From Streptomyces jumonjinensis (GTDB taxonomy: Bacteria; Actinomycetota; Actinomycetes; Streptomycetales; Streptomycetaceae), in contig NZ_VCLA01000197.1 in assembly GCF_009600885.1 (NCBI RefSeq), positions 106,525-170,524 on the forward strand: a stretch of DNA of 64,000 nt, in the 5' to 3' direction. The first letter of the stretch is position 1, and every line of letters starts with the position of its first letter. Made by a program: the position numbers and the translations under genes. Below the pieces are notes generated by a model that saw only the letters and a list, made by a program, of their open reading frames with translations, was not told the origin of the DNA and did not search any database. Shown in pieces: positions 42,804 to 51,168 of the stretch.

Positions 42804-44210
42804 GTGCGCATCCTCATCGGCAACCACATCGATCCGTCCATCCGCGAGCGCGGCGACATGCGGGCCTGGACACAGCGTCTGTTCTGGTTCGCCCGCTCCG
42901 GTGACCTGCTCGTCCTGTGCTGCGAGCCGGACGCGGCGTTCGTCGAGTACGCCCTGTCCCACACCGGCGTGAAGCACGAGGAGCTGACCGTGCTGGCCAC
43001 ACCAGGCGGAGCGTGGGGCGACCGGCTGCTCGATCCCGCCTCCCTGACCGTACCCGCGTTCGTGGAGCAGGTGCGGGCCGAGCTCGGCCCGGCCGGGACC
43101 GGCGCGGTGAGCGAGGTGTTCGCGCTGTGGCCGTCGGCCGCAGTGGCACGGCTCGCCGAGGCCCTGGGCGTGGCCGACCGCTTCCCGGGTTCGGCCTTCT
43201 TCGGGCAGGGAGGCGGGGAGATCGGGAACAACAAGGCGAACTTCCGGGCCCTGGCGGCGGCGGCCGGGGTGCCGACCCTCCCGGGCCGGGTCTGCCGCAG
43301 CCGCGCCGAAGCGACCGAAGCGACCGGCGCACTGCTGGAGCGCTCCGCATCGGGGGCGGTCGTGGTCAAGCAGGCCCACAACGGTGCCGGGGTCGGCAAC
43401 CAGCTACTCGTACGCGAGGCGGAGATGGCCGTGGACCACGTCGGGGCCCGGCATCTGCACCACTTGGCCCCGGGCCCGGACGGCATCGCCGCGTACTGGG
43501 CAGAGCGGTGGCCGTGGGCGAGCGGGAACGACCGGTGGCCCGTCGTCGTCGAGGAGTTCGCGCCCGGCGCCGACGCGGTGTATTCCGAGCACTACGCCGC
43601 AGACGAGGGCACCCGGGCCACCGAGACGGGCCGCCTGCTGTACGTCGGGCGGCGACTGAGCCACCAGGTCGTGCCGCTGGACGGCGTCACCGAGCAGGTA
43701 CGGACCGCCCTGCTGGACGGCGGCGCCCGGCTGGCCGACGCGTACCAAACGTTCGGCTACCGCGGGCACCTGAGCGCGGACGCCCTGGTCCTGCCCGACG
43801 GGGCTGTGGTGTTCACGGAGGTCAACGCGCAGGTCAGCGGGTCGTTGCACATCTACCAGTCGATCGCCCACGGCATTGTCGACGTCGCCGCCGCCCCGGC
43901 CCGGCAGGTGGTCGAGTACCACGTCCCGCCCACCTGGGCGGTGCCCTCCTTCGCCGCCTTCCTGGCCGCGCTCGACGAGCTGGGCATGGCGTACGACCCG
44001 GCCGCCCGGACCGGGGTGATCGTGTCGATGCCCGCCATCCCCCTCGCCCCCGGGGAGCCGGTCCAGTTCGTGTTCTGCCTCGCCTACGACCCCGCCGAAG
44101 GCCACGCGGCCGTGTTCGACCGGCTCGACGCGCGGTTCGCAGCCGTGCCCGCCGGCACCTACGACGCCAGCCAGCACGTCGCCACCGGTGCCGTGTCCTT
44201 CTCTTCCTGA
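42804..44210 (+). CDS. PGM1-like ATP-grasp peptide ligase
   Basis: A 468-aa protein from GTG 42804 (AGGAG eight bases upstream). The N-terminal pre-ATP-grasp domain (MRILIGNHIDPSIR, FARSGDLLVLCCEPDAAFVE) is followed by an ATP-grasp core (GNNKANFRALAAAAGVPTLP, VVVKQAHNGAGVGNQ, VVEEFAPGADAV, VFTEVNAQVSGS) and a C-terminal PGM1_C-like domain (ARTGVIVSMPAIPLAPGEPV). PGM1, from pheganomycin biosynthesis, joins a guanidino-acid to the N-terminus of a ribosomal peptide. An amidinotransferase is encoded three genes on, so here it probably ligates a guanidino building block to the cross-linked tripeptide. Confidence 0.85.
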   Translation: MRILIGNHIDPSIRERGDMRAWTQRLFWFARSGDLLVLCCEPDAAFVEYALSHTGVKHEELTVLATPGGAWGDRLLDPASLTVPAFVEQVRAELGPAGTGAVSEVFALWPSAAVARLAEALGVADRFPGSAFFGQGGGEIGNNKANFRALAAAAGVPTLPGRVCRSRAEATEATGALLERSASGAVVVKQAHNGAGVGNQLLVREAEMAVDHVGARHLHHLAPGPDGIAAYWAERWPWASGNDRWPVVVEEFAPGADAVYSEHYAADEGTRATETGRLLYVGRRLSHQVVPLDGVTEQVRTALLDGGARLADAYQTFGYRGHLSADALVLPDGAVVFTEVNAQVSGSLHIYQSIAHGIVDVAAAPARQVVEYHVPPTWAVPSFAAFLAALDELGMAYDPAARTGVIVSMPAIPLAPGEPVQFVFCLAYDPAEGHAAVFDRLDARFAAVPAGTYDASQHVATGAVSFSS

Positions 44211-44225
44211 CCCGGGAGTCTCACC

Positions 44226-45197
44226 ATGACCGCCTCCCTCACCGCGGCCACCGAGGCCGCCCAGCTCTCCCCCGTCTTCGACTCCGGCCGGCTCGCCGCC
44301 GAACTCGCGGCCGTCACCGCCCACACCTGGAACGTGCAGCGCACCCATACCTACGGCGGGCAGGTCGGCCTGCCCGCCGCGATCGACTGGCGGGTCCTGC
44401 CCCTGCGCAGCCTCGGCGGTGATCCGGAACGCACCGACCCGGGCGGCCCCGGGCCGCAGCCGTTCGCGCCGACCCGCTGGCTCTCCCAACTGCCCTACCT
44501 CGCACAGATCCTGGACTCGGTCCCCGCCCCACTGAACGCGGTGCGGCTCATGGCGCTGGGGCCCGGCGCCGTCTCGGACTCGCACCGCGACCCCAAATAC
44601 CGGCTGGACCGGGGCATCGTGCGCCTGCACATCCCCGTCGTCACCGACCCGGCCGCCGTGCTCGTCCTGGACGGCGTCGAACACTGCTGGCAGCCGGGCA
44701 CCCTCTGGTATGGCGACTTCTCCCGCGAGCATCTGGTGCGCAACGCCAGCCAGACGGTGACCCGGGTCCATGCCGTGATCGACGCCCTGCTCACCGCCGA
44801 CCTCGCGGCCTGGTTCCCGGACTCCTGGCAGGACCTCCTCACCCACGGCGAGGTCCTGCTCAACCGCACCGGCCCGGCCACCGCTCCCGCCTGGTCCGGC
44901 GGACTGCCGTACGAGGCGCTGCTGCCGTCCGGGTTCGCGGACTTCGACGCGCCTGCCCCGCTGGACGGCTCTCTCATCCCCGCCCGCATCTACCGCGCCG
45001 ACGACGGCATCCTCGCCCTGACGATCGCCGGGCGTGTTTTCGCGCTCGCCCCGGCCGACGACACCGGAGAGTTCCGGTTCTCCGGCTGGAGCGAGCAGCG
45101 CACCCTTCAGCCGGACAGCAGCGGCCTGACCCTGCGGGTCCGCCGTGGCCGCGCGCTCGCCGACCGGCATGTGGCCGCCGCGCCCCGCGCCTCCTGA
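44226..45197 (+). CDS. Aspartyl/asparaginyl beta-hydroxylase-like dioxygenase
   Basis: A 323-aa protein. Residues ~95-190 match the Asp/Asn beta-hydroxylase cupin: LMALGPGAVSDSHRDPKYRL (His120), IVRLHIPVVT (Arg133 for 2-oxoglutarate), and GTLWYGDFSREHLVRNAS (His169). Only two His iron ligands are expected in this family. About 130 further residues form a separate C-terminal domain (PYEALLPSGFADFDAPAPLD, RTLQPDSSGLTLRVRRGRAL) that I do not recognise. The precursor core contains an Asp (Tyr-Asp-His), an attractive substrate for beta-hydroxylation. It follows the PGM1-like gene by 15 bp. Confidence 0.8.
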   Translation: MTASLTAATEAAQLSPVFDSGRLAAELAAVTAHTWNVQRTHTYGGQVGLPAAIDWRVLPLRSLGGDPERTDPGGPGPQPFAPTRWLSQLPYLAQILDSVPAPLNAVRLMALGPGAVSDSHRDPKYRLDRGIVRLHIPVVTDPAAVLVLDGVEHCWQPGTLWYGDFSREHLVRNASQTVTRVHAVIDALLTADLAAWFPDSWQDLLTHGEVLLNRTGPATAPAWSGGLPYEALLPSGFADFDAPAPLDGSLIPARIYRADDGILALTIAGRVFALAPADDTGEFRFSGWSEQRTLQPDSSGLTLRVRRGRALADRHVAAAPRAS

Positions 45198-45231
45198 CCT
45201 GCCCCGCAGACCCGAGAGAAGAGGAATGCCC

Positions 45232-46383
45232 ATGCGCCGCCTGAACAGTCACGACGATTTCACCCCGCTCAAGGAGGTCGTCGTCGGGTCCGCCGCCAAC
45301 TACGTGGGACACGACCGCGACGTCAGCTTCGAGTTGTTCCACCATGAGAACCTGAGCGGTTTCCGGTCGGACTGGGCCTATCCGCGCCTGACGCGGACGG
45401 TGTCCGGCCACCGGGAGAGCTGGGCCATCAAGGAGCGGTACGCCGAGGAACTGCACGAGGACGTGGAGGCCCTGGCCGCCGTGCTCGCCGGGCTCGGGGC
45501 CGTCGTGCACCGGCCGCTGCCCCTGCCGCCTGACGCGGCCCCGATCGCGGGCCTGGGCTGGGAGGCCGCCCCGACCCCGGCGCTGAACATCCGCGACAAC
45601 ACGCTGATCCTCGGCGACGAGATCATCGAGACGCCGCCCGCGATCCGCTCCCGCTACCTGGAGACCCGCCTACTCGCCCCCGTCCTCACCACCTACTGGG
45701 AGAACGGTGCGCGGTGGACGACGATGCCCCGCCCCACCCTCACCGACATGTCGTTCGACCTGTCGTACGCGCGGGACACCGCGACCACCCTGGGCGGGCC
45801 GACCGAAGCCGTCGACGACCCGCAGCCGAGCCCGTACGACGTCGGCGTGGAGATGATGCTGGACGGCGCGCAGGTGCTGCGGCTGGGCCGCGACCTGGTC
45901 GTCAACGTCGCGCAGGCCAACCACGCCCGGGGTGCCGAGTGGCTTCAACGGCACCTGGGCGACCGGTACCGGGTCCACCGGGTGTGGCGGATGGCGGACA
46001 ACCACATCGACAGCATGCTCCTCGCCCTCAAGCCGGGGGTGTTCCTGGCCCGGCACGACGGCATCCGGGACCTGATGCCCGAGCCGCTGCGCTCGTGGCG
46101 CTACATCGTGCCGCCGGAGCCGGACGCGGGCGCGTTCCCGGTCTACGACGACTACGAGGACCTGATCCTCACCAGCCCGTACATCGACCTCAACGTCCTG
46201 TCCGTCGACGAGAACACCGTGCTGGTCAACGAGGACTGCACCGGTCTGGTCAAGACCCTCGACGCGGCGGGCTTCACCACCGTGCCGGTACGCCACCGCC
46301 ACCGGAGGCTGTTCGGCGGAGGCTTCCACTGCTTCACCCTCGACACAGTCCGCGAGGGTGCCCGCGAGGACTATCTGTCGTGA
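45232..46383 (+). CDS. Amidinotransferase (glycine amidinotransferase/StrB1-like)
   Basis: A 383-aa enzyme expected to move an amidino group from arginine to an amine. The catalytic triad of the family is present: Asp211 in LDGAQVLRLGRDL, His258 in MADNHIDSMLLALKPGVFLA, and Cys367 in GGGFHCFTLD. The length fits StrB1/AGAT. ATG 45232 is six bases from AGAAGAGGA; ATG 45226 would sit directly on it. It overlaps the next gene by 4 bp. In pheganomycin a similar enzyme makes the guanidino starter used by PGM1, giving a direct logic for this operon. The amine substrate is unknown. Confidence 0.9.
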   Translation: MRRLNSHDDFTPLKEVVVGSAANYVGHDRDVSFELFHHENLSGFRSDWAYPRLTRTVSGHRESWAIKERYAEELHEDVEALAAVLAGLGAVVHRPLPLPPDAAPIAGLGWEAAPTPALNIRDNTLILGDEIIETPPAIRSRYLETRLLAPVLTTYWENGARWTTMPRPTLTDMSFDLSYARDTATTLGGPTEAVDDPQPSPYDVGVEMMLDGAQVLRLGRDLVVNVAQANHARGAEWLQRHLGDRYRVHRVWRMADNHIDSMLLALKPGVFLARHDGIRDLMPEPLRSWRYIVPPEPDAGAFPVYDDYEDLILTSPYIDLNVLSVDENTVLVNEDCTGLVKTLDAAGFTTVPVRHRHRRLFGGGFHCFTLDTVREGAREDYLS

Positions 46384-47696
46384 GAGCGCCCCGCGTCCTG
46401 CTGCTGGAGGCAGCCGGCCCCGAGTCCGGAGCGATCGCCCGGACCGCCGCCGCCTCCGGCTACCAGGTCCACGCCGCCACCGATCCCACCACACACTCCG
46501 CCTACGGCACTGACCTCCGACGACTCCTGTCCGGCTGTCTGACGAGCGACTTCTCCCGCCCGGACCACGCCCTGGAGGACATCGTCGGCTATGCCCGACG
46601 GATCGGCGCCGACGCGGTGCTCACCGCCAACGAGTACCTCACACCGCTGCTCGCGCAGGTATGCGCCGCGCTCGGCCTGCCGGGCAACGACCCGGAACAT
46701 GCGGCCATGGCCCGAGACAAGGCCGCCATGAGCGAAGTGTTCGCCCTCCACGATGTCGCCGCGCCCCGCACCCGCGTCCTCGACAGTGAGGACGAACTAC
46801 GCCTGCTCCGTGCCGCTGGGGAAATCTCCTTCCCGTGCGTCATCAAGCCCGCCGACGGCGCGGGATCCGCCGGTGTCACTGTCGTCACCGATCCTGACTG
46901 TGCGGCCGACGGCTGGCGGGCGGCGGCCCGCTCCCCACGTGGCATGTACGGCCTGCCGCCCGACCCGCGGGTCCTGGTCCAGAACTACGTCGAGGGCACC
47001 GAGTACAGCGTCGAATCGATCACACAGCACGGGATGACCACGCATCTGTGCGCCACCCGGAAGACCGTCACCCAGGGCGCCCACCGAGTCGAAGTCGGTC
47101 ACAGCCTGCCCGCCGCCCTGCCCCCGGGCACCGAGCGGGCCGTGCACCGAGAGGTGGAGCGGGCGATCGCCGCGGTGGGCATCCGCAACGGTGCCTCGCA
47201 CACCGAGGTCATCGTCGACGAGGACGGGCGGTGCTCGGTCATCGAGATCGGAGCCCGCCTCGGTGCCGGGCACATCGGCGTCCTCCTCCGGCACGCGCTG
47301 GGAATCGACCCGTGGACGGTACTCCTGGACACCGCCCTCGGCCGCCCCGCGCACCTCACCCCGGCCCGCCGCGCCTACGCGAGCGTACGGTTCCTGACCA
47401 GCCCGCGCACCGGCCGCCTGGCCGCGGTGACCGGCCTGCCCAAGGAAGGCCCCGGGGTGCCCGCCGTCCACCTGCGCACGGCCGTCGGCCAGACCGTGGG
47501 GCCAGCACAGGCCAACCACGGACGCCTCGGCCACTTCATCGTCACCGGTCCTGATCCCGCCGCCGTCGAGCGCCAGGCCGAGCAGATACTCGCCCGGATC
47601 ACCGTCGTGGTCGACTCCGACCGCGCGCCGCACCACGCCGGATCACCCGCCGCCCGCGAGCCGGGCCCGGAAAGGGAGGTAACCCGTGCACCGTGA
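46380..47696 (+). CDS. ATP-grasp amino-acid ligase
   Basis: A 438-aa protein from GTG 46380, overlapping the amidinotransferase stop. ATP-grasp_4-type core: FPCVIKPADGAGSAGVTVV, VLVQNYVEGTEYSVESIT, ASHTEVIVDEDGRCSVIEIG then ARLGAGHIG (metal-binding Glu/Asn-region). The N-terminal Rossmann-like domain begins RVLLLEAAGPESGAIA, and the C-terminal domain has LTSPRTGRLAAVTGLP. Enzymes of this group (BacD, carnosine synthase-like) join two amino acids via an acyl phosphate. As a second ligase it may build an extra amide before or after the PGM1-like step. Confidence 0.85.
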   Translation: MRAPRVLLLEAAGPESGAIARTAAASGYQVHAATDPTTHSAYGTDLRRLLSGCLTSDFSRPDHALEDIVGYARRIGADAVLTANEYLTPLLAQVCAALGLPGNDPEHAAMARDKAAMSEVFALHDVAAPRTRVLDSEDELRLLRAAGEISFPCVIKPADGAGSAGVTVVTDPDCAADGWRAAARSPRGMYGLPPDPRVLVQNYVEGTEYSVESITQHGMTTHLCATRKTVTQGAHRVEVGHSLPAALPPGTERAVHREVERAIAAVGIRNGASHTEVIVDEDGRCSVIEIGARLGAGHIGVLLRHALGIDPWTVLLDTALGRPAHLTPARRAYASVRFLTSPRTGRLAAVTGLPKEGPGVPAVHLRTAVGQTVGPAQANHGRLGHFIVTGPDPAAVERQAEQILARITVVVDSDRAPHHAGSPAAREPGPEREVTRAP

Positions 47697-48492
47697 GCCG
47701 AGCACCCCCCACATCAGGCGAGAGGACCCTCCGGCGATCCTGCCGGGCGAGTTCGACGCGCTGTTCCACGGCGAAGCCCGCACCGGGGGCTTCAGCAGGG
47801 TGGCCCGGATCGTCGACCCGGCTCTGCCGCCGGAGGCCGAACCGTTCTCCTTCCTCTGCACCGATCTGCTGCACCACATCGCCGCCGAACTGGCCCTGAA
47901 GGAGGGCGAGGTTCTGGCCGATCTCGGATGCGGGCGCGGCGGCCCCGGTCTGTGGCTGGCCCGCGCGGCACACGCCGACCTGGTCGGTGTCGACTTCTCG
48001 CCGGTCGCGGTGGCCCAGGCACGGCAACGGGCCGCCACCTACGCGATGAAAGGCACGGCGCACTTCGTAGTGAACGGCCTGACCACCACCGGGCTTCCCC
48101 GCGCGAGTGTGTCGGCGGCCGTCTCCATCGACGCTCTCCAGTACGCCGACGACCGCGCCGCAGCAGCCCAGGAGGCCCGCCGGATTCTCCGCCCGAGCGG
48201 ACGCCTCGTCGTCACCGGCTGGCACCCGCTCAGCCCCGGCGACCCACGACTGCCCGAACGGCACCGCCACAGCGACTGGCCCGCGGTGCTGTGCGCCGCC
48301 GGGTTCACCGCCGTGGAATGCCACGCCCGTCCGGCCTGGAGCGACACCTACGAGTCCATCTACCGCGTCGCGCTCCAGCTCGGCGACCCGGGCCCGGACA
48401 CCGCGCTCGCCGGACTGCAAAGCGAAGCCCGCCGGCGCCTGCCCACCGCTCACCTCCTGCGCAGGGTCGCCGTCACCGCCGTATCCGGCTGA
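47686..48492 (+). CDS. SAM-dependent class I methyltransferase
   Basis: A 268-aa protein from GTG 47686, with GGGAGGT six bases upstream and an 11-bp overlap with the ligase gene. SAM motif I is VLADLGCGRGGPGLWLARAA, followed by LVGVDFSPVAVAQARQRAAT and the post-motif ILRPSGRLVVTGWHPL. It is a small-molecule methyltransferase of the UbiE/type 11 group. It ends the plus-strand operon, so it probably N- or O-methylates the peptide product. The target atom cannot be predicted. Confidence 0.88.
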   Translation: MHREPSTPHIRREDPPAILPGEFDALFHGEARTGGFSRVARIVDPALPPEAEPFSFLCTDLLHHIAAELALKEGEVLADLGCGRGGPGLWLARAAHADLVGVDFSPVAVAQARQRAATYAMKGTAHFVVNGLTTTGLPRASVSAAVSIDALQYADDRAAAAQEARRILRPSGRLVVTGWHPLSPGDPRLPERHRHSDWPAVLCAAGFTAVECHARPAWSDTYESIYRVALQLGDPGPDTALAGLQSEARRRLPTAHLLRRVAVTAVSG

Positions 48493-48530
48493 ACCTCCAA
48501 CCGACCCGGCGCACCAGTGGTGTGGGAACG

Positions 48531-49517
48531 TCAGCTCAGTTCGGCCAGAACGGCGGCCACGGCGTCGTAGGTGTTCTTCACCCCGGCGGCGTTGCCCAGC
48601 CGGTGGCGCTCCAGACGGACGGCGCCAAGGTGCCGGACCTCGTAGACCAGCGAACGCCATGCCGCGGCGGGAGAGCGGTCCCGCTCCCCGTACGCCTCCC
48701 AGAACGCCACGCGCTCGTCCTGCTTCGCCAGCGCCATGCGGATCGTCCAGTCCGCGGCCGGGTCGCCCCACCAGGTGCGGTCCATGTCGAGCACCCCGGT
48801 GATCGTGGGCTCCGCGGCCCCGGCGTCGAGCATCACATTGACCGTCCACAGGTCCCCGGTCAGCAGCCCCGGTTCGGTGACCTCGTCGAGCACGGCACGG
48901 TCGTGCGCGGCCACCACAGCGACCTTCCGTACGTCGGCCGCGTCCAGGCCGGCCCCGTCCAAGTCGGCGGCGATCTCCTCCAGCGACGTGATCACCGCCT
49001 CGCTCCATGTCCCGTACCCCGGGCCGCTGACAGGCCCGAAGTGCGTGCCCCGCACGTCGTGCACGGAGCGGGCGATAGCGCCCATCTGCCGGAAGAACGC
49101 CGGCCACGCCGCGCGCGGATACGTGCCCAGGTGCTCCGGGGCCGGGACGCCGTCCAGGTGGGTCTGGATCATCCAGTCCCGGTCGATCACCTCGTGCGAC
49201 CAGTCCGCGGCGAGGACCTGCGGCATCAGCGACGCGATCACCGCCAGCCACGGCACGCTGCCGTACTCGTTGCGCATCAGATGGCGCTCACTGCGGAACT
49301 GGCGGCCCTCATCCGGCGCGACCCGCAGAATCACCGGCCGGGCCCGCCCGGCCAGGCTCACGCGGTACACGTTGTTGTACATCCCCGCGCCCAACTCGAC
49401 GGCGGACACCGGCGTGGCAGCGTCCCCGAACGCCCGTCGGCAGACCTTCCCGATCTCCTCCGCGGTCAGTGACTGCTGGAATGCCTCCGAGGCGCGCTCA
49501 ACCGGCTGGAAGTCCAT
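48531..49517 (-). CDS. Aminoglycoside-phosphotransferase-family kinase
   Basis: A 328-aa APH/choline-kinase-fold protein (ATG 49517; ATG 49547 is also possible). Motifs: YNNVYRVSLAGRARPVILRV (lysine/ATP region), catalytic loop LLTGDLWTVNVML with Asp, and metal-binding VLDMDRTWWGDPAADW in place of the usual DW(E)xx. The typical catalytic His (HxDxxxxN) is replaced by Thr-Gly-Asp. It faces the methyltransferase with 38 bp between stops. It could phosphorylate the product for self-protection or be a tailoring kinase; both are inference. Confidence 0.8.
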   Translation of the reverse strand: MDFQPVERASEAFQQSLTAEEIGKVCRRAFGDAATPVSAVELGAGMYNNVYRVSLAGRARPVILRVAPDEGRQFRSERHLMRNEYGSVPWLAVIASLMPQVLAADWSHEVIDRDWMIQTHLDGVPAPEHLGTYPRAAWPAFFRQMGAIARSVHDVRGTHFGPVSGPGYGTWSEAVITSLEEIAADLDGAGLDAADVRKVAVVAAHDRAVLDEVTEPGLLTGDLWTVNVMLDAGAAEPTITGVLDMDRTWWGDPAADWTIRMALAKQDERVAFWEAYGERDRSPAAAWRSLVYEVRHLGAVRLERHRLGNAAGVKNTYDAVAAVLAELS

Positions 49518-49742
49518 GCCGCTCAGGATGCCCCGCTCGACGGCCATTCGTCACATCCATCGCGTACAGCGGTACGGCGGAAAAGAGGTCCGTCCTGATG
49601 ACACGTCTCTGGCCCAAGGCCCGTACGCCTTCGGCTCCCGGGCGGGGGAGAGTGACGGCTCCCCGTCCGAAAAGGTGGGGCTCGCAGGACGTATGGGCCG
49701 GGACAACACCGGCTTCACCAGTGCCCGTCGCGTGGCTTATAC

Positions 49743-49782
49743 ACGAGAGCCGCCGGACGGTGAATCGTCCGGCGACTCTCGT
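49743..49782. terminator. Long terminator at the end of the minus-strand block
   Basis: ACGAGAGCCGCCGGACG (49743-49759) pairs with 49766-49782 with one mismatch and a 6-nt loop. It lies just beyond the stop of the 56-aa zinc-ribbon gene and upstream of the kinase gene, insulating the two minus-strand units. Confidence 0.75.
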
Positions 49783-49789
49783 CTATCAG

Positions 49790-49960
49790 TCACGGATTCA
49801 GGGGCCAGTCCCCGAACGGGATGGGCGGCTGTCCGTTGGCCTCGCGTACGGCTTCGTCCGTGCCGCAGGACGTACAGATGAAGATGTCCCGATCAGCGGT
49901 GAGCCGGGACCGGGCCGGTTGGCCGACGATGGGCTGTGCGCACCGCGGGCAGGGTTTCAT
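49790..49960 (-). CDS. Small zinc-ribbon protein, 56 aa
   Basis: A short gene with ATG 49960 immediately after the stop of the HTH gene. Two CxxC pairs (CPRC at residues 3-6 and CTSC about 30 residues later) form a zinc ribbon, with QPIVGQPARSRLTADRDIFI between them. The C-terminus is EANGQPPIPFGDWPL. Such mini zinc ribbons are frequent in actinophages and plasmids. It is the last gene of the minus-strand plasmid block and is followed by a terminator. Confidence 0.75.
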   Translation of the reverse strand: MKPCPRCAQPIVGQPARSRLTADRDIFICTSCGTDEAVREANGQPPIPFGDWPLNP

Positions 49961-49963
49961 GGC

Positions 49964-50674
49964 CTACTCCTCGGGCTCGGGGTGCAAGCGGGCGGACTTG
50001 AGGATGTTGTTCCACGTCGGACGCGAGTACATCTTCTCCGAGAGGGCCTGGAGCTGGGGGATCAGCTCGGCGTTCGTGGCACTGGGGCTGTCAGAGAGCG
50101 CCTTCCGCGCCAGGGCGAGTCGCTCGTCCCCCTGGTACGGGTACGCCTGCCCTTTGGGCCGTCCCTTCGGCCGCCCGCCGGCGTGCCCGCGGGGCTTACG
50201 ATCCGCGACGTACTGCCAGAGCCGCCAGCGCTTCCACTTCGGTCGTTGTCGCCCGCTGGGCAACAGGTCGTAGGCATCCGGCTCGTCCGGCCATCCCTCC
50301 GGGGGGTTCTTGATGTAGTGGGAGACCGTGGAGGAGTCGGCGAAGCCGCAGATCCGGGCGGCCTCGGCCGGACCGACCTCTTCGTCCGGGGCGCCGGTGA
50401 GGTTGGGAGCGTTCGTGGTCGCGGCGATAGCGCGTTGCCGTTGCAGCTCGGCGTACCACCGGACCCATTCTTCGGCGTCCCAGTGCATGACGCCGTCGAT
50501 GTCCGTGGCGTCCGGATGGCCGTTCGCTTCCCGATCGGTCCCGAGGTTCTGGAGCGTGGGCCGGCTGATGCCGTGGACTTCCTGAAGGTCGGCGCGCGAA
50601 TAGAACGTGCGGCCGTCGGAGCGGTGCACGGTGTCCTCCTGTTCGGGTGGTGGCTCATGAACGTGGGCAGTCAT
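49964..50674 (-). CDS. DNA-binding protein with repeated helix-turn-helix segments
   Basis: A 236-aa protein (ATG 50674, ATGA overlap with the upstream gene). Segments resembling HTH units are FYSRADLQEVHGISRPTLQN, GPAEAARICGFADSSTVSHY (MerR/excisionase-like, about residues 110-135) and a C-terminal ALSDSPSATNAELIPQLQAL. A basic Gly/Arg linker (GRPKGRPKGQ) between them would bind DNA non-specifically. It is probably a plasmid regulator. The family is not recognised. Confidence 0.6.
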   Translation of the reverse strand: MTAHVHEPPPEQEDTVHRSDGRTFYSRADLQEVHGISRPTLQNLGTDREANGHPDATDIDGVMHWDAEEWVRWYAELQRQRAIAATTNAPNLTGAPDEEVGPAEAARICGFADSSTVSHYIKNPPEGWPDEPDAYDLLPSGRQRPKWKRWRLWQYVADRKPRGHAGGRPKGRPKGQAYPYQGDERLALARKALSDSPSATNAELIPQLQALSEKMYSRPTWNNILKSARLHPEPEE

Positions 50675-50949
50675 GCGTCGGTCCCGGGGGACGGAGCTGG
50701 CGCCCATGTGCGGGGGCCGCTGGATGTGAGCCGGGTAAGGGTGCTCAGTTCGCCCGGTGGGACGGCTGCCGCCCAGTCGGGGTGGTCGGGGTGGTGCTCG
50801 GGAAGGTGGAGCACCAGGTGTTCCGGGCTCGGCGGAAGGTCCTCCACGATGACGAAGGTCTCGTCCGGGGAAGCGCCGACGCTGTTACCCGGCGTGAGGC
50901 GGACTAGGTCTCCGGGCCGGGGGTGGGGCCGGTCGGTCTCGCTTACCAT
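50671..50949 (-). CDS. Small hypothetical protein, 92 aa
   Basis: It starts at ATG 50949, with CTCTCACCAGAAAG and a conserved hairpin (50979-51016) upstream. The product (PGDLVRLTPGNSVGASPDET, FVIVEDLPPSPEHLVLHLPE) looks like a small beta-barrel, SH3/KOW-like. It is first in a unit with the HTH and zinc-ribbon genes. The longer frame to 51063 crosses the hairpin and is rejected. Confidence 0.6.
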   Translation of the reverse strand: MVSETDRPHPRPGDLVRLTPGNSVGASPDETFVIVEDLPPSPEHLVLHLPEHHPDHPDWAAAVPPGELSTLTRLTSSGPRTWAPAPSPGTDA

Positions 50950-50978
50950 GATGGTGTTCTTTCTGGTGAGAGAACTCC

Positions 50979-51016
50979 GACGGCCAGCGCCTTGTTGCCC
51001 TTGTGCGCTGGCCGTC
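50979..51016 (-). promoter_or_regulatory. Conserved leader hairpin, AGGGCAAC loop (copy G)
   Basis: GACGGCCAGCGC and GCGCTGGCCGTC (50979-50990 and 51005-51016) pair perfectly over 12 bp. The loop, read on the minus strand, contains AGGGCAAC. CTCTCACCAG follows before the ribosome binding site of the 92-aa gene. A -10-like TTTAAT at 51114-51119 lies upstream, without a clear -35 box. Confidence 0.6.
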
Positions 51017-51168
51017 TCACTTTTATCTGAAGGTCCGCCGCTGATCGACGCGGGGCGTCGCACAGGGGGACGGGGTGCCCGGCGAGGTCGCCCTCATCCG
51101 GTCACGGCTACGAATTAAACCACCTTTCCTCTGAGGTGGGGCCCGTGCGGGCTGCGTGCCGCTGGTGC

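Noticed and set aside
47599..49251. Minus-strand ORF of 550 aa
   Set aside because: Antisense to the methyltransferase and out of frame with the kinase, both of which have recognisable motifs.
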